This document shows, piece after piece, positions 1 through 8,688 of a DNA stretch of 64,000 nucleotides. The stretch is from Bacteroidales bacterium UBA5287. GTDB lineage: Bacteria > Bacteroidota > Bacteroidia > Bacteroidales > Dysgonomonadaceae. The stretch is taken from NCBI GenBank assembly GCA_002411345.1, contig DHSL01000041.1, positions 12,288 to 76,287 of the forward strand, read 5' to 3'. Under the pieces are notes generated by a model. That model saw nothing but the letters and a program-made list of their open reading frames with translations. It was not told the DNA's origin and ran no database searches. The position numbers and the translations under genes were made by a program. Each line of letters opens with the position of its first letter. Within the stretch, counting starts at the first letter, position 1.

Positions 1-76
1 CGTATTACGGCTGTTTCGCATCTACAAGATGGAATTCTTTCAACTAAATTGAAGAAGAACCACCTATTTCAGGACG

Positions 77-197
77 AGACATCCGAGTCACCTCCGAGGA
101 TGCTCCGAGGATGCTCCGAGGATGGTCCGAGGATGCTCCGAGGATGGTCCGAGGATGGTCCGAGGATGGTCCGTTATACCTCCGACTATGGTCTCAC
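77..197. repeat. 11-bp-periodic tandem array (element 1)
   Basis: Seven consecutive 11-bp units TCCGAGGATG[G/C] fill 93-169, with degenerate units continuing in phase on both sides up to TATGGTCTCAC at 187-197. Read on the minus strand the units are GTGAGACCATA, GTCGGAGGTAT, AACGGACCATC, then CTCGGACCATC and CTCGGAGCATC copies. The last plus-strand unit, TATGGTCTCAC, recurs exactly in the array at 21181-21224. The units have no spacers, so this is not a CRISPR array. Confidence 0.9.
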
Positions 198-333
198 ATA
201 AAAAGCTCAGATTTCCGAAGCTGAATTAACATTGTTTAACTTGATCGCCGACTATCATCCATTTTAAAATTCAACTTTCAATTGGATTTCCGGCATATAA
301 TAATATCTCATTAACGATTATGAAAACTTTTTG

Positions 334-341
334 TATTTTTG
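334..341 (+). promoter_or_regulatory. Promoter -7 element before the flippase gene
   Basis: TATTTTTG fits the Bacteroidota -7 consensus TAnnTTTG. Transcription from it would begin near 348, which makes the in-frame TTG at 331 unusable and supports ATG 367 as the start. A matching -33 TTTG at the ideal distance is not visible, so this rests on the -7 alone. Confidence 0.45.
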
Positions 342-366
342 TAAATTATTAAATAGATGTAGCATT

Positions 367-1884
367 ATGGCAGGAGGGATGAAAACCCTTGCGAAGGAAA
401 CTGTTATTTATGGTGGTACAACCATTGTTCAGAAATCATTAAGTTGGTTCCTCGCCTTATTTTACACTTATGTATTGCCTTCACAGGCGGACATGGGTGT
501 GTTCAATAATTTTTATGCATGGATCGCCCTCTTTCAGGTTATCTTGACTTATGGTATGGAGACGGGCTTTTTCCGCTTTGCAAACAAAGAGAATGAAAAC
601 CCGGATAAAGTTTTTTCTACAACGATAACGAGCTTATTTTTTACTACTTTAGTGTTCGTAGCTCTGGCAATTTCGTTTGTAAATCCTATCGCATCGGGAC
701 TTAATGTGGCCGACAAACAGCACCTGGTGATAATGATGGTCATCATTTTGGCACTGGATGTGATAAGTGCAATTCCTTTTGCATTCCTGAGGTACAAAAA
801 CCGACCAATAAGATTTGCTTCAATCAAAATATCGAATATTGTTGTTACAATTATTCTCAACTTGTTCTTCTTTTTGGCTTGCCCGGTTCTGGCAAAACAA
901 TATCCCGACTCATTCGCATGGTTCTCACTGGATAACAGCATTGAATATATCTTGATCTCAAATATTATAGCGTCTGTGTTCCAAACTATTTTTGTGTTTA
1001 CACAGGTTCGCATAAAATATCAGTTTGGGGGAACAGATTTACTTAAACGAATGCTCAAATATTCGCTGCCGCTACTCATCTTAGGCGTGGCGGGTATTCT
1101 TAACCAAAATGCTTCAATAATTTTATTCCCGGAAATATATCCTGATCCTTCACCCGAAAAACATGCGGCATTTAGCGAACTGGGTATATATAGCGCTGCA
1201 ATGAAAATTGCTATCATTCTCATAGTGATGACACAGGCGTTCCGTTATGCTTTCGAACCGTTCATTTTCTCTAAGAGCAGGGACAAAAAAGATAATAAAC
1301 AGGCTTATGCGGATGCGACTAAATATTTTATTATCTTTGGTCTTTTCGTGATGCTTTTTGTGATTGGTTATCTGGATGTTATAAAATATCTGATAAAATC
1401 TACGTATCACAAAGGGTTGATCGTGATTCCTATCGTAATGATGGGTGAGATCTTTTTCAGCATTTACTTTAATTTATCGCTCTGGTACAAACTTACTGAC
1501 AAGACTAAATGGGGGGCTTACATGTCGTTGATCGGATTGACTATAACTTTAATTATCAACATTGTATTCATCCCAAAATATAGTTACATGGCTTGCGCAT
1601 GGGCATCTTTTTTTGCTAATCTGGTAATGATGCTTATTTCTTATTTTATGGGTCAAAAATACTATCCTATCAAATATGATCTGAAATCGGCTGGGTTCTT
1701 TATGATATTAGCAATCGCGATGATGGCAATATTTATTTATGGCTTTGTTTATATCGGTAAAGAATGGGTACGACTGTTAATCAATACGGCTTTAATAGTG
1801 GCTTATGTGATTATCGCTCTTAAAAAAGGTTTCCCTAAAGAAATGCTTCAACGACTACCGGTCTTGGGAAAATTTATTAAGTAG
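367..1884 (+). CDS. Wzx-like polysaccharide flippase (MOP superfamily)
   Basis: Predicted inner-membrane lipid-linked oligosaccharide flippase of 505 aa, made of about 12-14 hydrophobic helices from end to end. The N-terminus (MAGGMKTLAKETVIYG) is typical of Bacteroidota polysaccharide biosynthesis export proteins of the MATE-like/MurJ-like MOP superfamily. Such proteins flip undecaprenyl-linked units to the periplasm. ATG 367 was chosen because the longer TTG start at 331 overlaps the likely -7 element; an internal ATG at 379 is also possible. There is no glycosyltransferase cluster alongside, so it is probably a stand-alone envelope gene, and the exact substrate cannot be told. It is followed after 30 bp by the S46 peptidase gene on the same strand. 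Confidence 0.85.
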   Translation: MAGGMKTLAKETVIYGGTTIVQKSLSWFLALFYTYVLPSQADMGVFNNFYAWIALFQVILTYGMETGFFRFANKENENPDKVFSTTITSLFFTTLVFVALAISFVNPIASGLNVADKQHLVIMMVIILALDVISAIPFAFLRYKNRPIRFASIKISNIVVTIILNLFFFLACPVLAKQYPDSFAWFSLDNSIEYILISNIIASVFQTIFVFTQVRIKYQFGGTDLLKRMLKYSLPLLILGVAGILNQNASIILFPEIYPDPSPEKHAAFSELGIYSAAMKIAIILIVMTQAFRYAFEPFIFSKSRDKKDNKQAYADATKYFIIFGLFVMLFVIGYLDVIKYLIKSTYHKGLIVIPIVMMGEIFFSIYFNLSLWYKLTDKTKWGAYMSLIGLTITLIINIVFIPKYSYMACAWASFFANLVMMLISYFMGQKYYPIKYDLKSAGFFMILAIAMMAIFIYGFVYIGKEWVRLLINTALIVAYVIIALKKGFPKEMLQRLPVLGKFIK

Positions 1885-1914
1885 ATTTTATAATTAACTA
1901 ACAATATATATAAT

Positions 1915-4041
1915 ATGAGAAGAATCATTTTATCCTTTGCCTTTTTGATTTTGGCACTGACAACTTATGCCGATGAGGGCATGTGGTTACTGAAAGAGCT
2001 AAATAAACAAAGCATTGCCAGAATGAAAGAACTGGGATTCAAATTCCCTGCAAATAAATTGTACGACGAAAATAATGCGTCTTTGAAAGATGCAGTAGTA
2101 ATTTTTGGTGGTGGTTGCACCGGCGCGGCAGTCTCTGAACAGGGATTGATTTTCACAAATCATCATTGCGGTTTTGGGGCTATTCAAAAACTTAGTGCAG
2201 TGGAACATGATTACCTGAAAGATGGATTCGCTGCTAAATCTTTTGCTGATGAACTTCCGGCTGAAGGATTAAATGTGTCGTTTCTTCGTTCAACAAAGGA
2301 TGTTTCGGACGAAATGAACAAACATTTACCTTCTGTATTGAGCGAAACACAAAGGGGGGTGGTAATTGACTCTATATCAAAAATACTGACTAAACCATAC
2401 GCCGGTAGCGAGTTCGTTAGAGCTCAAGTAATCCCTTTTTATACGGGCAATAAATTCTATATGGTAATTTATGATGTGTTCCGCGATGTTCGTTTGGTGG
2501 TAACACCTCCTCAATCAATCGGTAAATTTGGCGGAGATACCGATAACTGGATGTGGCCACGTCATACTGGCGATTTCTCGGTATTTCGTGTTTATGCAGA
2601 TGCAAACAACAAACCGGCAAAATATAGCGAATCAAACAAACCTTACAAACCAAAATATGTAATTCCTGTTTCATTAAAAGGGGTTAAACAAGGGGATTTC
2701 GCAATGACAATTGGTTATCCGGGTAGCACTTCAAGATATTTATCTTCATGGGGAATCAACCAACGTATGGAATCTGAAAATAAACCGCGCATCGAAGTGC
2801 GTGGCGCTAAACAGGATATCTGGTGGAATGCAATGACTAAAAATGATACTATCCGCATTAAATATGCATCTAAATATGCTGGAAGTTCAAACTACTGGAA
2901 GAACTCTATAGGTATGAACGAGGCGCTCACAAAATATAATGTTATTGGTGAAAAACAGGCGCTGGAAGCAAGATTGAACCAATGGATAAATAGCAGTGCT
3001 GCTAACAAACAGAAATATGGTAACGTGCTGAGCTCTCTGGAATCGGCTTATAACGAATCGGCTGAGCTGACAAACTATTCTACTTATTTCATGGAAACAT
3101 TTCTACGTGGCATTGAAATTATTGGATTCGCCAACTCTCTGTCACAATTTGATATGGGGGCTACTGAACAAGAAAAGAGCGATTTCGTAAAAGAACGCTT
3201 AATCAATACTTATAAGGATTATGAACCAACACTGGATAAGAAACTTGTTCCTGCTCTAATGAAACTGTACGCTGAACGGGTACCGGAAGAATATCTTCCT
3301 TCGGTTTATAACAAAATTAAAGAGGAGTTCGACGGGGATTACCAAAAATATGCCGACTGGCTTTTTAGTAATTCTAAATTCACTAATCTGAAAGATCTGG
3401 TGGACTTGCTCAAATCTGGAGATGTTGAATCGTTAACTGCCGACCCGGTAATGCAGCTGAATATGTCGGTTAGAGAGACCTTGATAAAAATGATGGCTCC
3501 ATTAATGTCTTCATATCAGCAAATAAATAAAGGTGAACGTGATTTAATGGCGGCTTTGATGGAAATGGATCCGAAAAAGAATTTCTACCCTGACGCGACT
3601 TTCACACAAAGAATGAGCTACGGATCGGTAAAAGGGTACTCTCCGAAAGATGCTGTTTATTATGATTACTTCACCACTTCGGATGGAGTGCTTCAAAAAG
3701 TGAAACCGGGCGACCCTGAATTCGACTTGCAACCGGAAATCATAACTATGCTGGAGAACAAAAACTTCGGAAAGTATGCTGGTAAAGATGGTAAACTTCA
3801 TGTGGGATTCCTTTCTACTAACGATATCACTGGAGGTAACTCGGGAAGTCCGGTATTCAACGGAAAAGCAGAACTCATCGGACTGGCTTTTGATGGCAAC
3901 TGGGAATCATTGAGTGGAGATATCCTTTTCGACAACGATTTGCAACGTTGCATTAATGTGGATATTCTTTATGTGCTTTATACTATCGACGAAATTATGA
4001 ATGCTCCTCACATAATAAATGAATTGAGACTTGTTAAATAA
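1915..4041 (+). CDS. S46 family dipeptidyl-peptidase, DPP7-type
   Basis: Secreted periplasmic serine exopeptidase of 708 aa that removes dipeptides from the N-terminus of oligopeptides in amino-acid-fermenting Bacteroidota. A signal peptide covers roughly residues 1-19, with mature protein starting near DEGMWL, as usual in S46. Catalytic candidates: His84 in TNHHCG, Asp220 in HTGDF, Ser643 in GGNSGSP. The residue that sets P1 preference lies just after the serine: this protein reads LAFDGNWE, with Gly where DPP11 has Arg, pointing to DPP7-like hydrophobic P1 preference rather than Asp/Glu. That subtype call relies on remembered DPP7/DPP11 differences; the family assignment is secure. A strong terminator follows. 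Confidence 0.93.
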   Translation: MRRIILSFAFLILALTTYADEGMWLLKELNKQSIARMKELGFKFPANKLYDENNASLKDAVVIFGGGCTGAAVSEQGLIFTNHHCGFGAIQKLSAVEHDYLKDGFAAKSFADELPAEGLNVSFLRSTKDVSDEMNKHLPSVLSETQRGVVIDSISKILTKPYAGSEFVRAQVIPFYTGNKFYMVIYDVFRDVRLVVTPPQSIGKFGGDTDNWMWPRHTGDFSVFRVYADANNKPAKYSESNKPYKPKYVIPVSLKGVKQGDFAMTIGYPGSTSRYLSSWGINQRMESENKPRIEVRGAKQDIWWNAMTKNDTIRIKYASKYAGSSNYWKNSIGMNEALTKYNVIGEKQALEARLNQWINSSAANKQKYGNVLSSLESAYNESAELTNYSTYFMETFLRGIEIIGFANSLSQFDMGATEQEKSDFVKERLINTYKDYEPTLDKKLVPALMKLYAERVPEEYLPSVYNKIKEEFDGDYQKYADWLFSNSKFTNLKDLVDLLKSGDVESLTADPVMQLNMSVRETLIKMMAPLMSSYQQINKGERDLMAALMEMDPKKNFYPDATFTQRMSYGSVKGYSPKDAVYYDYFTTSDGVLQKVKPGDPEFDLQPEIITMLENKNFGKYAGKDGKLHVGFLSTNDITGGNSGSPVFNGKAELIGLAFDGNWESLSGDILFDNDLQRCINVDILYVLYTIDEIMNAPHIINELRLVK

Positions 4042-4062
4042 TTTTAATTATAACGAATAGGT

Positions 4063-4098
4063 AATAGGTACGACGATTAGAGAATCATCGTACCTATT
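4063..4098 (+). terminator. Rho-independent terminator after the S46 peptidase
   Basis: An 11-bp arm AATAGGTACGA pairs with TCGTACCTATT; after one mismatch another 4 bp pair, leaving a 4-base loop. The hairpin is followed by TTTATTT. It separates the peptidase gene from the phosphate regulon. Confidence 0.88.
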
Positions 4099-4125
4099 TT
4101 ATTTCACGATCATTTGTTTCAAAAC

Positions 4126-4181
4126 TTAACAAAAACGTAACATTCTAATTAACAAAATGTCCTGTAAGATTGTTAACTTTG
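4126..4181 (+). promoter_or_regulatory. PhoP/PhoB-like box and -7 element upstream of pstS
   Basis: Three direct hexamers lie at 4126 (TTAACA), 4137 (GTAACA) and 4149 (TTAACA), spaced 11 and 12 bp, one helical turn apart. They are followed by TAACTTTG at 4174-4181, a full match to TAnnTTTG. The layout resembles Bacillus PhoP boxes (TTAACA repeats with an 11-bp period), and the operon encodes its own PhoB/PhoR-like pair. Inferred: phosphate-starvation activation, with the box about 35-63 bases before the start of transcription. Confidence 0.6.
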
Positions 4182-4210
4182 CAGCGGAAAAAAAAACTTG
4201 ACATTTGTTG

Positions 4211-5344
4211 ATGAAAAAAACAATCCTGTTTTCAATCATTTTAGTAATTCTAAGTTCTTGTAATAACAATGGAAAGAATGACAACCACTCCAAACCGGGT
4301 ATGTCAATTTCTGGTGCTGGAGCTACATTCCCCTACCCTTATTACAATATCGTTTTTCGAGATTATATGAGAATTAATCCGGAAATAGTAGTGAATTACG
4401 GTGCTATTGGTAGTGGCGGTGGTATTCGAAGTCTAAGAGATAAATCAGTGGATTTTGGAGCTAGTGATGCGTTTCTGAGTGATAAAGAAATTGCCTCTAT
4501 GCCTGAAATAGTGCATATCGCTACCTGTATGGGTGGTGTTGTTATGGCTTATACTTTACCCGAAGTAGATAGCCTGAAACTGACTGGACCTATTGTCGCA
4601 GATATGTACTTGGGTAAAATAACTCGTTGGAATGATCAACGTATTCGTACTGAAAATCCAAATATTAAACTTCCCGACTTGGAAATTACTCCCGTATATC
4701 GTTCAGACGGTAGTGGAACTACTTATGCGTTTTCTGAATATCTTTGCAAAGTTAGTCCCGAATGGAAAAGCATTATGGGTAAAGGAAAAGCTCTTAAATG
4801 GGAGGCTGGTATCGCAGCAAAAGGAAATCCGGGTGTTGCGGGTATCGTACAACAGACTCCGGGTGCAATTGGATACATTGGTTCTGAATTTGCACTAACT
4901 TTAAAATTGCCGACGTCTAAAATCAAAAACAAATACGGAAATTACGTTGAAGCTAACCTTGAAAGTATTTCGGCGGCTGCTAATGTCGACTTACCTGATG
5001 ATATGCGTGCAACCATTTCTGATTCTGCCGATCCAAACGCTTATCCAATGAGTTTATTCACTTGGTTATTGGTTTTCAAAGATCAACAATATGATAAACG
5101 AACCAAACAGGAAGCACAACAGTTGATAAACTTACTGGAATATATAATCAGTCCGCAAGGTCAGGGAGTGGCTGCTCAAATTAATTATGCTCCTTTATCC
5201 AAACAAGCGGTTAATAAGACACAAACACTCATAGAGTCGATACATTATGGTAATGAACAACTCGAATTCCATTTCAAATCTGACTCTGTTAAACAGACTA
5301 CAGATTCACTGGATTTAACAGTGGATAATTCAATAGATAGATAA
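4211..5344 (+). CDS. pstS: Phosphate ABC transporter, phosphate-binding lipoprotein PstS
   Basis: Periplasmic phosphate-binding component of the Pst high-affinity importer, 377 aa from ATG 4211 (two in-frame TTG codons upstream were not used). The N-terminus is a lipoprotein signal ending LSSC, Cys17, so it is membrane-anchored. The PstS signature GAGATFPYP lies at about residues 35-43, followed by GSGGG and DFGASDAFL, which form the phosphate site, and RSDGSGTT further on. The stop codon overlaps the pstC start (TAATG), showing translational coupling. A PhoP-like box and a -7 element lie directly upstream. Confidence 0.97.
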   Translation: MKKTILFSIILVILSSCNNNGKNDNHSKPGMSISGAGATFPYPYYNIVFRDYMRINPEIVVNYGAIGSGGGIRSLRDKSVDFGASDAFLSDKEIASMPEIVHIATCMGGVVMAYTLPEVDSLKLTGPIVADMYLGKITRWNDQRIRTENPNIKLPDLEITPVYRSDGSGTTYAFSEYLCKVSPEWKSIMGKGKALKWEAGIAAKGNPGVAGIVQQTPGAIGYIGSEFALTLKLPTSKIKNKYGNYVEANLESISAAANVDLPDDMRATISDSADPNAYPMSLFTWLLVFKDQQYDKRTKQEAQQLINLLEYIISPQGQGVAAQINYAPLSKQAVNKTQTLIESIHYGNEQLEFHFKSDSVKQTTDSLDLTVDNSIDR

Positions 5345-6201
5345 TGAAAGATAAAATTTTCAAAAGCCTACTATTCTTCTCGGCAGTATTTATCCTGATT
5401 CTTACAGCAGGTATAATTTATGCACTTGTGGGCAAATCTCTCCAAGCATTTCAGGAATATGGTATTTGGGGATTTATGTCCAACGCTGAATGGGATCCTC
5501 GATCGGCAACTGAAGAATATGGTGCTCTCTCATTTATTGTGGGAACACTTTATACGTCATTCTTCGCATTAATAATTTGTATCCCTTTTTCTTTTGCTGT
5601 AGCACTTTTCACAGGTGAATATTTTAAAGGCAGAAAAGTGGCTTCAATTGTGGGTTCAATCGTAAATCTTTTAGCTGGTATTCCTTCAATAGTATTCGGA
5701 CTTTGGGGCTTTTATTCTATTCGTCCACTTGCAATTGAACTGGGAGTTAATGCTCAAGGTTTTGGTATTTTTACTTCATCTGTAGTTCTTGCAATGATGA
5801 TTATTCCTTACGCATCTTCTTTAAGTTCAGAATATTTGACTATGGTTCCTAAAAAACTGAAAGAAGGGGCTTATAGCTTGGGAGCCACAAGATTAGAAGT
5901 TATAACTCATGTGAGTATACCTATGGCAAGATCTGGCATCGTTTCATCTTTTATTTTAGCTCTTGGTCGTGCTTTAGGCGAGACAATGGCTGTGACAATG
6001 CTGATTGGTAATACGAACAATATACCCTCAGGATTGCGAGATACAGGAAATACAATGGCTAGTATTATAGCTAATCAGTTTGGTGAAGCGGATGGATTAA
6101 AGTTAAGCGCACTTATTGCAATTGGTTTATTGTTGTTTATAATTACAGCAATAATCAATCTTATTGCTAAACTTATCATGAACAAATTAACCAATGCATA
6201 A
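5344..6201 (+). CDS. pstC: Phosphate ABC transporter permease PstC
   Basis: Inner-membrane permease half of the Pst importer, 285 aa with about six transmembrane helices. The cytoplasmic EAA loop that docks the ATPase is visible as KEGAYSLGATRLEVI, near residue 178. It is a normal size for PstC and lacks any large periplasmic insertion. The start ATG overlaps the pstS stop, and its own TAA overlaps the pstA ATG in the same TAATG arrangement, so the permeases are probably made in fixed ratio. Confidence 0.96.
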   Translation: MKDKIFKSLLFFSAVFILILTAGIIYALVGKSLQAFQEYGIWGFMSNAEWDPRSATEEYGALSFIVGTLYTSFFALIICIPFSFAVALFTGEYFKGRKVASIVGSIVNLLAGIPSIVFGLWGFYSIRPLAIELGVNAQGFGIFTSSVVLAMMIIPYASSLSSEYLTMVPKKLKEGAYSLGATRLEVITHVSIPMARSGIVSSFILALGRALGETMAVTMLIGNTNNIPSGLRDTGNTMASIIANQFGEADGLKLSALIAIGLLLFIITAIINLIAKLIMNKLTNA

Positions 6202-7076
6202 TGATGAATGATCAAGTTTCAAATATAAAACGCCGTAACAAAACAGATAAAGCTGTTTATGTCTTAATAATCGCTTTTGCTATTCTTGCAATGGTTCCTC
6301 TGTTTTTAATTATCGGTGAGGTTATAATCAAAGGTCTGCCAAACTTCAATTTGAGGTTGTTTACTGAAGTCACCCCCTCTTCTATGGATGCAATGCTTGC
6401 AAAAGCAAATGGAGACCCCATCCCGGGAGGTATTCTAAATGGTATAACAGGTACACTACTTATCGTTGGATTAGCTATCTTATTGACAATTCCAATCGGT
6501 TTATTTATTGGAATTTATCTGGCTGAACACCAAACTTCTAAGTTTGCTAAAATAGTGAGTTTTCTTACTGATTTAATGCAAGGTATTCCTTCTATAGTGG
6601 TAGGTATAATAGCCTATGCTTGGGTAGTAAAACCATTTGGTGGATATTCGGCATTAGCAGGAAGTGTTGCTCTTACAATAATGATGCTCCCAATGGTGGT
6701 TAGATCAACTGAGGAGACACTAAAAATGCTTCCTATCTCATTAAAAGAAGCGGGTCTATCACTCGGATCATCATACACTAATGTTGTTTTTAAAGTATTG
6801 ATCCCATCAGGTTTCGGTGGAATATTTACAGGTATATTATTGGCTATCTCTCGAGTAATGGGAGAAACAGCCCCCTTGATGCTTACCGCTTTAGGCGCAT
6901 CAATAGTAAATTGGAATATTATGGAACCTACAAGCGCAATTCCATTGCTAATATGGGATTTCTATAATGATCCTAATCTTGTGGAACTTGTTTGGTCCTC
7001 TTCTCTTTTATTATTGATTGTAATCTTCTTATTGAATTGGTTAGCAAAACTTATAGCACGCAAATGGAAAATATGA
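6201..7076 (+). CDS. pstA: Phosphate ABC transporter permease PstA
   Basis: Second permease of the Pst complex, 291 aa, with about six transmembrane segments and the EAA loop KEAGLSLGSSYTNVV. It pairs with PstC to form the membrane channel used by PstS and PstB. Translation can begin at 6201 or at the next codon, also ATG; the first overlaps the pstC stop codon. Its stop overlaps the probable pstB start as ATGA. Confidence 0.96.
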   Translation: MMNDQVSNIKRRNKTDKAVYVLIIAFAILAMVPLFLIIGEVIIKGLPNFNLRLFTEVTPSSMDAMLAKANGDPIPGGILNGITGTLLIVGLAILLTIPIGLFIGIYLAEHQTSKFAKIVSFLTDLMQGIPSIVVGIIAYAWVVKPFGGYSALAGSVALTIMMLPMVVRSTEETLKMLPISLKEAGLSLGSSYTNVVFKVLIPSGFGGIFTGILLAISRVMGETAPLMLTALGASIVNWNIMEPTSAIPLLIWDFYNDPNLVELVWSSSLLLLIVIFLLNWLAKLIARKWKI

Positions 7077-7849
7077 TAATTGATAAAAAAGCAAAACCGA
7101 TATTGAAACTTAATGATGTTTCAGTTTCTTATTCACCTGAAAAAAAAGCCGTTAAAAATGTATCGGCAGATATTTATCCAAATACAATTACGGCTATAAT
7201 GGGGCCATCAGGATGTGGAAAAAGTACACTTCTTCGTGCCATTAATAGAATACATGAATTGTACCCTAATATTTCAACAACAGGAGATATTCTATTGAAA
7301 GGTGAAAGCGTATTTGGTATGAATCCAATGGATGTACGACGTATGGTTGGAATGGTGTTCCAAAGTCCAAATCCTTTTCCAACAATGAGTATATACGATA
7401 ATGTATTGGCTGGATACAATTTGAACGGAATAAAATTGAATAAAAAGAGGAAAGACGAACTTGTTGAAGAGAGCCTGAATGCAGTAGCTTTATGGGATGA
7501 AGTGAAAGACGTAATGAATAAACGTGGGTCTTTTCTTTCCGGTGGTCAGCAACAACGTTTATGTATAGCACGTACTTTAGCTTTACAACCCGAAGTCATA
7601 CTAATGGATGAACCGACTTCAGCACTCGATCCAATTTCTACCAATAAAATTGAAGAATTATTACTTCAATTGAAAGAGAAATTTACTATAATTATAGTTA
7701 CACACAATATATCACAAGCTGCACGTATTTCAGATAAATCTATGTTTATGTTTTTAGGTGATTTAGTTGAATTTGACGATACAAAACAGATGTTCACTAA
7801 ACCAAGAAACAGGAAAACAGAGGAATATCTGACAGGTGTTTTCGGGTAA
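7073..7849 (+). CDS. pstB: Phosphate ABC transporter ATP-binding protein PstB
   Basis: Cytoplasmic ATPase that drives phosphate import, 258 aa. Walker A is GPSGCGKST (residues 44-52), the Q-loop is in VFQSPNPF, the ABC signature is LSGGQQQR, Walker B is VILMDEPTSALD and the switch histidine is in VTHN. The start at 7073 gives an ATGA overlap with the pstA stop. ATG 7064 (three codons longer) is the alternative; the TTG-initiated frame from 6992 lies inside pstA and is not credible. Confidence 0.95.
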   Translation: MIIDKKAKPILKLNDVSVSYSPEKKAVKNVSADIYPNTITAIMGPSGCGKSTLLRAINRIHELYPNISTTGDILLKGESVFGMNPMDVRRMVGMVFQSPNPFPTMSIYDNVLAGYNLNGIKLNKKRKDELVEESLNAVALWDEVKDVMNKRGSFLSGGQQQRLCIARTLALQPEVILMDEPTSALDPISTNKIEELLLQLKEKFTIIIVTHNISQAARISDKSMFMFLGDLVEFDDTKQMFTKPRNRKTEEYLTGVFG

Positions 7850-7885
7850 ATTGTAAATTAGTTTTATTAAAATGAATTTAATTAG

Positions 7886-7893
7886 TATTTTTG
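7886..7893 (+). promoter_or_regulatory. Possible internal promoter before phoU
   Basis: TATTTTTG matches the -7 consensus TAnnTTTG and lies about 12 bases before the phoU ATG, in the only gap of any size within the pst run. That leaves almost no untranslated leader, and no good -33 is visible, so this is a weak call. Confidence 0.25.
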
Positions 7894-7904
7894 AATAAAA
7901 ATAT

Positions 7905-8666
7905 ATGACTATGGAAAGTAACGGTAATTTATTCGTAAGCAATATAAAAAATCGCTATTTAGATGAACTTCAGGACGATTTTCAGATTTTAGCTGAGATT
8001 GTTTTGTCACAATTGGAACAATTAAAATTATTGATTAATAATACTGATGACGAAAATGTACATAAACTATTATCCCGAAACGAAAAACTTATTGACTCTC
8101 TTGATTTATCAATAAAGGAAAAAGTTATAAACGCGATAATACTGTTTACTCCTAAAGCTGTTGATTTAAGAAAGATCATGACGTATTACGACATGACTAT
8201 TTCAATGGAACGTGTTGGCGATCTAATAAATAATATAGCTAAATCTATTAAAAAAACAGACTTTACTATTGAAGGCTTTAGTGAATTCGCTAAGTATCTT
8301 GAAAAAATGCAAGAATATGCAAGCGAAATGCTCAAGAGTGCTGTTTTTTCATTTAATGGAGAAAACTATGAAATGGCTTATCAAACTATTCTAAAGGATA
8401 ATAAAATAGATAAATGGGATAAGAAAATAGAAAAACATATTGCTGAAGCTTTTCAAGATAAAACACTTAGCAACCAAATGTTGCTAAACATAATGCATAT
8501 AAATGTTATATCTTATTATATTGAACGCATTGCAGATAAAGCTGTAGATATATCATCAGCAGCGATTTATCTTATTGAAGGAAAAGATGTTCGTCATGAT
8601 CCATCGTTAAGTAAAAAACATAAAGGAGATACAGATTCATCAGAAACAGAACAAACTCCTGAATAA
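7905..8666 (+). CDS. phoU: Phosphate transport system regulator PhoU
   Basis: Cytoplasmic all-alpha regulator that links the state of the Pst transporter to the PhoR kinase, 253 aa. The two-repeat helical PhoU fold can be read from the acidic stretch ISMERVGDLINNIAKS and its second-repeat counterpart ISYYIERIADKAVDIS, both ExxxD-type metal-binding motifs. The C-terminal ~20 residues are polar and disordered. It lies between pstB and the response-regulator gene, the classic position. A second ATG at 7911 is an equally possible start. Confidence 0.94.
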   Translation: MTMESNGNLFVSNIKNRYLDELQDDFQILAEIVLSQLEQLKLLINNTDDENVHKLLSRNEKLIDSLDLSIKEKVINAIILFTPKAVDLRKIMTYYDMTISMERVGDLINNIAKSIKKTDFTIEGFSEFAKYLEKMQEYASEMLKSAVFSFNGENYEMAYQTILKDNKIDKWDKKIEKHIAEAFQDKTLSNQMLLNIMHINVISYYIERIADKAVDISSAAIYLIEGKDVRHDPSLSKKHKGDTDSSETEQTPE

Positions 8667-8688
8667 TTGATTCTTTAATATTAATAGT

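Larger units (their letters stand above)
1..366. other. Intergenic region left of the flippase gene
   Basis: No recognisable gene. The first ~60 bases are open in more than one frame and could hold the last codons of a gene lying to the left, but the peptide is too short to identify. The rest holds the 11-bp tandem array (77-197), a pair of TTAAC boxes 10 bp apart (226-240), and a promoter-like TATTTTTG just before the flippase gene. Confidence 0.6.

Noticed and set aside
77..197. Short direct repeats as a CRISPR array
   Set aside because: The 11-bp units abut with no spacers, and no cas gene is present.
1..200. Coding frame through the 11-bp array
   Set aside because: Two frames are open by chance because 11 is not a multiple of three; no recognisable peptide and no ATG at a sensible place.
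331..366. TTG start for the flippase
   Set aside because: It overlaps the likely -7 element; ATG 367 gives the family's usual N-terminus.
1150..1410. Many antisense or out-of-frame open frames throughout the window
   Set aside because: They lie inside well-supported genes, lack domains and follow the composition expected of shadow frames.
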